From a virus, in the IMG/VR virus record IMGVR_UViG_3300025117_000601, positions 26,939-90,938 of that record: a stretch of 64,000 nucleotides of DNA; one strand, given 5' to 3'. How positions within the stretch are numbered: the stretch's first letter is position 1; each line of letters starts with the position of its first letter. This document shows positions 60,045 through 64,000 of this stretch, piece by piece. Under the pieces are notes generated by a model. The model made no database searches. It saw nothing but the letters and a program-made list of their open reading frames with translations, and was not told where the DNA came from. A program made the translations under genes and the position numbers.

Positions 60045-61196
60045 ATGTATAAGTACAACAATATATTAACGAAAGAATTACTAGAAAAAATGTATATTGC
60101 GGACCAATTAAAACCAAAACAAATAGCTAAACTAGTAGGATGTAATATAAAAACAGTAAATTATTGGTTATATAAACACAAGGTTGTGGATAAAAAAGGC
60201 CACAAATTAATTGTTGGCGTAAATGATTTTAGTACATTAAGACCGGATTTAGCTCAACAATGGCATCCAGAAAAAAACGGTAATAAACAGCCAAAAGATT
60301 TTACTATTGGAAGCGATAAAAAAATATGGTGGGTTGATGAATTAGGGCATGAGTGGTTGGCTGATATAAACCGTAGAGTAAATAGGGGGAGCGGCTGTCC
60401 TTATTGTGCTGGCAAACGAGTATTAATTGGTTTTAATGATTTAATTACAACACACCCACAACTTTGTAAACAATGGTCCCCTAAAAACCAATTTGGACCA
60501 GAAATGGTTAGTAAGGGCAGCAAAAAAATTGTAATTTGGGTTGACGAAATTGGGCATGAGTGGAAAGCTTCTGTTTTAAGCAGAACGCATGGAAATGGTT
60601 GCCCTTATTGTGCTAGTAATATAGTTTTGGTAGGTTTTAATGATTTAGCCACAAAAAGACCTGATTTAATTAAAGAATGGAATTATGAAAAAAACATAAA
60701 TATATTGCCAACACAATTTACACAATGTAGCGGTAAAAAGGTGTGGTGGAAATGTTTGAAGTGTGGAAATGAATGGGTATCAACTATTAGTAATAGATTT
60801 AATGGCTGTGGGTGCCCAAGATGTAGCAAGAGTCAATTAGAAAAAAGCACACATCTTGTTTTAGATAAACTTTTTATTAAATGTGAACCACAATATACCT
60901 CAACTAGATGTAAATATAAAAAATCGCTTCCATTTGATTTTTATTTACCAGAATACAATTGTTGCATAGAATGTCAAGGAATTCAACATTATCCAAAAGA
61001 ATTTAAGAAATCACATTTCGCTCAACTAGATTGGACTACAAACGACCAATTAATTGCTCAAAATAAAAGAGATAAAATCAAGCGTAATTTCTGCAAAAAG
61101 AATAAAATTAAACTAATTTATATAAAATACGACGAAATTGACAAAATAGAAGAAATACTAATTAGAGAGTTAAATTTACAAGGAGAAAAGTTATGA
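60045..61196 (+). CDS. Zinc-ribbon/Vsr-like homing endonuclease with N-terminal HTH
   Basis: The 383-residue protein has an N-terminal helix-turn-helix (NILTKELLEKMY ... VGCNIKTVNYWLYK), zinc ribbons with CPYCA, CPYCA and CPRCS, each with GHEW-type and GFNDL motifs, and a nuclease with FDFYLPEYN and IECQGIQHY. It closes with KLIYIKYDEIDKIEEIL. ATG 60045 comes two bases after the methyltransferase stop. It appears intact. Confidence 0.8.
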   Translation: MYKYNNILTKELLEKMYIADQLKPKQIAKLVGCNIKTVNYWLYKHKVVDKKGHKLIVGVNDFSTLRPDLAQQWHPEKNGNKQPKDFTIGSDKKIWWVDELGHEWLADINRRVNRGSGCPYCAGKRVLIGFNDLITTHPQLCKQWSPKNQFGPEMVSKGSKKIVIWVDEIGHEWKASVLSRTHGNGCPYCASNIVLVGFNDLATKRPDLIKEWNYEKNINILPTQFTQCSGKKVWWKCLKCGNEWVSTISNRFNGCGCPRCSKSQLEKSTHLVLDKLFIKCEPQYTSTRCKYKKSLPFDFYLPEYNCCIECQGIQHYPKEFKKSHFAQLDWTTNDQLIAQNKRDKIKRNFCKKNKIKLIYIKYDEIDKIEEILIRELNLQGEKL

Positions 61197-61315
61197 CCTT
61201 ACTAGAATTGGTGATAGTATTTTCAATTGGCTTATTTGTTGGATGGAATTTTATACCACAACCGCAGTTTATTAAAGATTGGTTTGAAAATATAAAAAAT
61301 CATTACTTAAAATAG
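61193..61315 (+). CDS. Small membrane protein
   Basis: AAGGAG lies eight bases before this 40-codon frame. The product has one hydrophobic helix (residues 3-20) then a short polar tail. The ribosome site is embedded in the end of the endonuclease gene. Function unknown. Confidence 0.5.
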   Translation: MTLLELVIVFSIGLFVGWNFIPQPQFIKDWFENIKNHYLK

Positions 61316-61324
61316 GAGTAGTAA

Positions 61325-61768
61325 ATGAAGTATTTATATATTATAATGGTCTTGTTGATTAGTTGTGGATGTGAGCAAGATAGTCCGCGTGTTACTCAAA
61401 CCGTCGATCAAAACCAGACAGCAATAATAACGAGATCAAAAATTCCGCCTGATTATCTTGATGTTTACAATTGGTCAGAATGGGCGAAGCCTCCATTATG
61501 TTTAATCCAATTTGAAAAGGGTGAAGGCAATGATTTTATATGCAGTAGAAATATAATCACAATTGATGACGGTGGCATAGTATTAAATGTAGATGGAAAA
61601 GAAAGTATATATCACAAGTCATTTTCTTTAACACCATATAGGGGCGACCATAGATATCCGTGTCCAACGTTTAATGTTTGGCATCATTACCCAAATGGTA
61701 ACGATTGCACATCAGAAAAATGTCCTAACTGTGGGAAAACAATTTGTGGGACAGTGTTTTATCATTAA
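61325..61768 (+). CDS. Predicted lipoprotein
   Basis: The 147-residue product starts with a type II signal peptide: a hydrophobic stretch ending LLISCGC, with a lipobox (L-I-S-C) at Cys14. The mature part is polar and ends with a C-x-x-C-containing segment (CPNCGKTICG). TAGGAGTAG precedes the ATG. It may sit on the envelope, as do superinfection-exclusion lipoproteins, but this is only inference. Confidence 0.6.
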   Translation: MKYLYIIMVLLISCGCEQDSPRVTQTVDQNQTAIITRSKIPPDYLDVYNWSEWAKPPLCLIQFEKGEGNDFICSRNIITIDDGGIVLNVDGKESIYHKSFSLTPYRGDHRYPCPTFNVWHHYPNGNDCTSEKCPNCGKTICGTVFYH

Positions 61769-61779
61769 CGGAGAAAAAT

Positions 61780-62127
61780 ATGAAATATAAATATAAGTAT
61801 ACTGGCATAATTCTTAAGGTTGTAGACGGTGATACGATTGATGTCGATCTTGACCTTGGGTTTCGTATCTGGGTACGAGACCGCTTTCGACTATATGGCA
61901 TCAACGCGCCCGAAATGAGCACTCCAGAGGGTGTGAAAGCTAAGAAGGAATTAGAAAAACTATTGCCAGTGGGCAAATTGGTTAACATAGATAGTCGCAA
62001 GGATAAGAAGGAGAAATATGGAAGATGGCTAGCTATTATTAAGTGTGGAAGTATAAATGTTAATAAACATATGTTGGAGAGTGGAAACGCTGTAGAATTT
62101 ATGCTAGGGAAAGAGGAACATCTATAA
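61780..62127 (+). CDS. Staphylococcal nuclease-like (SNase) protein
   Basis: The 115-residue protein has VVDGDTIDVDLDLGF (metal-binding Asp residues), RFRLYGINAPEM (the R-x-x-G-x-x-x-P-E motif) and KEKYGRWLA (catalytic Arg region), all in SNase order. It lacks a signal peptide, so it would act inside the cell, perhaps degrading host DNA or RNA. It follows a lipoprotein gene and overlaps the next ATG by one base. Confidence 0.82.
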   Translation: MKYKYKYTGIILKVVDGDTIDVDLDLGFRIWVRDRFRLYGINAPEMSTPEGVKAKKELEKLLPVGKLVNIDSRKDKKEKYGRWLAIIKCGSINVNKHMLESGNAVEFMLGKEEHL

Positions 62128-62573
62128 TGAATTTTCAGACAAGAGAAAAAGAATGTGAACTAATGGTATCTTTATTACCAAAAGACATAAAAACAGTATT
62201 AGAACCAACACCAGGGAAAGGAAACTTGGTGCGAGTATTGAAAAAACACGGATATGATGTAGTTGCACCAAATAATTTTTGGGATATTGATGGAAGATTT
62301 GATGCCGTTGTAATGAATCCACCATTTAGTCCAATGAAAGTTGGTTATGAAATACTATACAAGGTTATGGAAATGACAGATGTAATTATAGCACTTATGC
62401 CGTGGTTAACAATAATAAATTCAAAAAAGAGAACTAAAGACATTTATAATTTTGGTGTCAAATCTATACATAATTTACCAAGAGACGCTTTTAAGGGCTC
62501 TCGGGTACAAACATGTATATTAAATATGGAAAATGGATATAATGGTAAAACATATATAGAACTTATTGTGTAA
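62127..62573 (+). CDS. DNA N6-adenine methyltransferase-like protein
   Basis: The 148-residue protein has VLEPTPGKGNLVRVL (SAM loop; motif I) near residue 25 and VVMNPPFSPMK (NPPF motif IV), in the gamma-class order. It lacks a recognisable target-recognition domain, and the chain is short. It could methylate DNA in a complex or without strong specificity, or methylate RNA. Confidence 0.7.
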   Translation: MNFQTREKECELMVSLLPKDIKTVLEPTPGKGNLVRVLKKHGYDVVAPNNFWDIDGRFDAVVMNPPFSPMKVGYEILYKVMEMTDVIIALMPWLTIINSKKRTKDIYNFGVKSIHNLPRDAFKGSRVQTCILNMENGYNGKTYIELIV

Positions 62574-62591
62574 TATGATGGGGGTAATATA

Positions 62592-63392
62592 GTGAAATTA
62601 ATACAAGGAACGCTATTTAAAGAGTTAGCTCAACAGTATTCGCACACAAGACGAGGTTTTCGATTAGAATATGCACATACCCATGATACTAAAGACTTAT
62701 TTGATAATATAAGGAAAGATAGCGAGAATTTGTATGTGTGTATTACCCATAATAGTGATGGTTGTGTAATTCGTGGTAGTAATAGACCATACGATATTGA
62801 TCCACTGGAGATGCCGCGAAATGTGGTTAAATTGTATTCTCAAAACGTATGTTATAATGATGATAGAATTATTCCCCTCGGTATTTTCCTCGAAAACAGT
62901 TATTGCTTCCCGTCCATAAATAAGCTAGAACAAATTAGCAGGAAAAGGAACAGTATAAATTTAGATGGGGACAGACCTAATCTCGTTTATATGAATTTTA
63001 ACCCTACCACTAATCCTGCAACTAGAACACCAGTATATGAATACTTTAAACAATTTGATTGGGTTACTGTTGACTGCCACCCTAATGGATTTCGGTATGA
63101 GTCATTTTTAGACAATTTGGCAACTCACAGATACGTCCTCTGTCCCCCTGGTAATGGCGCAAGCTGTCACCGTGAATTCGAGGCGAGTTACCTTGGTTGT
63201 ATACCTATTATGCTTTCCTGCATAAATAATCGTGAGTTTGAAGAAAACATGCCAATAGTAGCCATTAACGACTGGAGAGAGGTGGATGAACGCTATTTGG
63301 AAAGTTTTTATGTAGGCGTTAATTTAAGCGAATTATATGATAACGATATGTTAGACTTTAATTACTGGAAAGAGCGGATATTAAATACATAG
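62592..63392 (+). CDS. Exostosin-like glycosyltransferase
   Basis: The 266-residue protein has HRYVLCPPGNGASCHREFEASYLGCIPIML in its C-terminal third (read in parts), which corresponds to the exostosin/GT47-type F-x-L-x-P-G-x-x-x-D/R-x-E-A donor motif. It resembles bacterial proteins that join surface sugars. It starts at GTG 62592. Donor and acceptor are unknown. Confidence 0.65.
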   Translation: MKLIQGTLFKELAQQYSHTRRGFRLEYAHTHDTKDLFDNIRKDSENLYVCITHNSDGCVIRGSNRPYDIDPLEMPRNVVKLYSQNVCYNDDRIIPLGIFLENSYCFPSINKLEQISRKRNSINLDGDRPNLVYMNFNPTTNPATRTPVYEYFKQFDWVTVDCHPNGFRYESFLDNLATHRYVLCPPGNGASCHREFEASYLGCIPIMLSCINNREFEENMPIVAINDWREVDERYLESFYVGVNLSELYDNDMLDFNYWKERILNT

Positions 63393-63401
63393 AAATTACT
63401 A

Positions 63402-63712
63402 ATGGCAACACTTAAAAAAACTTTAACAAAAAAATTTCTTTATCAAAAATATATAATAGAACAACTGTCATCATATCAGATAGCAAAGAGTGTTGGGTGT
63501 GATAGAAAAACAGTATCTAGGTATTTGAAAAAATACTTTTTGAGACAAAAATATTTACATGATAACCTATCAACTATAGAAATAGCCACAAGTGTTGGTT
63601 GTTCTACAAGAACAGTATTAGACTACATAAAAAAATTGAGATAAAATTAATATATATAAAATATACAAAAATAGATCAAATAGAGGATATTTTAAATAAT
63701 AACTTAATATAG
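63402..63712 (+). pseudogene. Collapsed homing endonuclease: HTH head and C-terminal tail
   Basis: Codons 63402-63644 encode two copies of the helix-turn-helix found at the start of the endonucleases (LTKKFLYQKYI ... SVGCDRKTV and the repeat SVGCSTRTV). From 63635, in another frame, IEIKLIYIKYTKIDQIEDIL follows to a TAG at 63710. That is the family's C-terminal tail. All zinc ribbons and the nuclease core are missing, and the join is out of frame. The 80-residue HTH protein might still be made. Confidence 0.7.
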
Positions 63713-63721
63713 GGAATAAAT

Positions 63722-64000
63722 ATGATTGAGTTGAATTTTGCAATAGATAGTTTAGATAAGTCACAGTGCTCTTTTTATCTAATAAATGAGTTATGTAAAC
63801 ATAAAAATAAAATTTCGCCGTTAATCTTTGTATCAAATATTACAATCCTACCATTTGCGCCCCCCTGCCCCGTCCTGCACGCCGCTGAAGCATGGGGGCA
63901 GGAAGGAATTATGATTACGACCACGCCAGCCACCACCTTTAAGTGTTTTAAATTTCCTAGATTAACAAGACGAATTTTTTACCTTTGGGATTTGTACTAT
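63722..64000 (+). CDS. Partial gene at window end, possible glycan-related protein
   Basis: From ATG 63722 the frame stays open to the end of the window (93 codons). The start MIELNFAIDSLDKS has the look of a GT-B N-terminal strand, but no diagnostic motif is reached. Its middle passes through an unusually GC-rich hairpin (63864-63902). Annotation as a glycosyltransferase-like protein is tentative. Confidence 0.4.
   Translation, partial: MIELNFAIDSLDKSQCSFYLINELCKHKNKISPLIFVSNITILPFAPPCPVLHAAEAWGQEGIMITTTPATTFKCFKFPRLTRRIFYLWDLYY
63864..63902 (+). repeat. GC-rich inverted repeat within partial gene
   Basis: CCTGCCCC (63864-63871) and GGGGCAGG (63895-63902) are perfect 8-base inverted repeats flanking a 23-base loop. 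Within 40 bases there are two CCTGC and one GCAGG copies of the short motif seen across the window. The local GC content is far above the surrounding AT-rich DNA. Confidence 0.55.

Larger units (their letters stand above)
1..64000. repeat. Dispersed short motif YYCCTGC / GCAGGRR
   Basis: By eye, roughly 85-95 copies of CCTGC or GCAGG occur, in both orientations, and nearly all are flanked so as to read YYCCTGC or GCAGGRR. Examples are 4455-4459, 7978-7982, 16757-16761, 35081-35085, 40877-40881 and 56866-56870 for CCTGC, and 21499-21503, 29739-29743 and 62938-62942 for GCAGG. Copies fall in all three reading frames, using codons (CCT, TCC, CTG) that are otherwise rare here. The purpose is unknown. 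Confidence 0.45.

Overview
This window reads as part of the genome of a large tailed, probably virulent bacteriophage of unknown host. All supported genes lie on the + strand and are packed head to tail, very often with ATGA, TGATG or TAATG stop/start overlaps. The DNA is AT-rich with a standard genetic code, Shine-Dalgarno sites of the AAGGAGG type, and frequent GTG and TTG starts. The gene set (ClpP-like protease, RecA, DnaB-type helicase, primase, SSB, DnaE-type polymerase, ribonucleotide reductase, many free-standing homing endonucleases and several orphan DNA methyltransferases) is typical of big phages. I see no tRNA, rRNA, CRISPR array, integrase or attachment site, and I cannot name the host.

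Layout. 0-4.6 kb: the likely edge of a structural or membrane module (ClpP-like protease, Ala/Thr-rich protein, membrane coiled-coil protein, exported thioredoxin-fold protein, PQ-loop/SemiSWEET-like membrane protein), with a non-coding stretch at 3159-3275 that could fold as a pseudoknotted RNA. 4.6-8.8 kb: nucleotide supply (dCMP deaminase, one-chain class II B12-dependent ribonucleotide reductase) and a DNA methyltransferase. 8.8-12.5 kb: small, mostly unrecognised genes. 12.5-31.4 kb: DNA replication and recombination (RecA/UvsX, a Vsr-like nuclease, DnaB-type helicase, primase, dNMP kinase, RecB/Cas4-like nuclease, DNA polymerase III alpha, SSB), interrupted by homing-endonuclease genes. 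31.4-64 kb: a very large glycan-modification island with about twelve glycosyltransferases, a nucleotidyltransferase, two SDR sugar epimerases (one GDP-fucose-synthase-like), four tandem FkbM-type genes, further class I methyltransferases and a sulfotransferase-like protein, mixed with DNA methyltransferases, a nuclease and more homing endonucleases.

The most striking item is the replicative polymerase. The DnaE alpha subunit is cut into two genes at the palm/fingers boundary, and a complete DnaQ-type proofreading exonuclease gene sits between the halves. All three are joined by short stop/start overlaps (26108-30450). Other observations are a family of zinc-ribbon/Vsr-like homing endonucleases with four intact members and several decayed scars, an FkbM gene with two stop codons inside its most conserved motif, a methyltransferase/nuclease/methyltransferase overlap cluster, and a short motif (YYCCTGC / GCAGGRR) that recurs throughout on both strands and in all reading frames.

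Functions are assigned by reading motifs. No database search or structure prediction was possible, and counts of the short motif are by eye.
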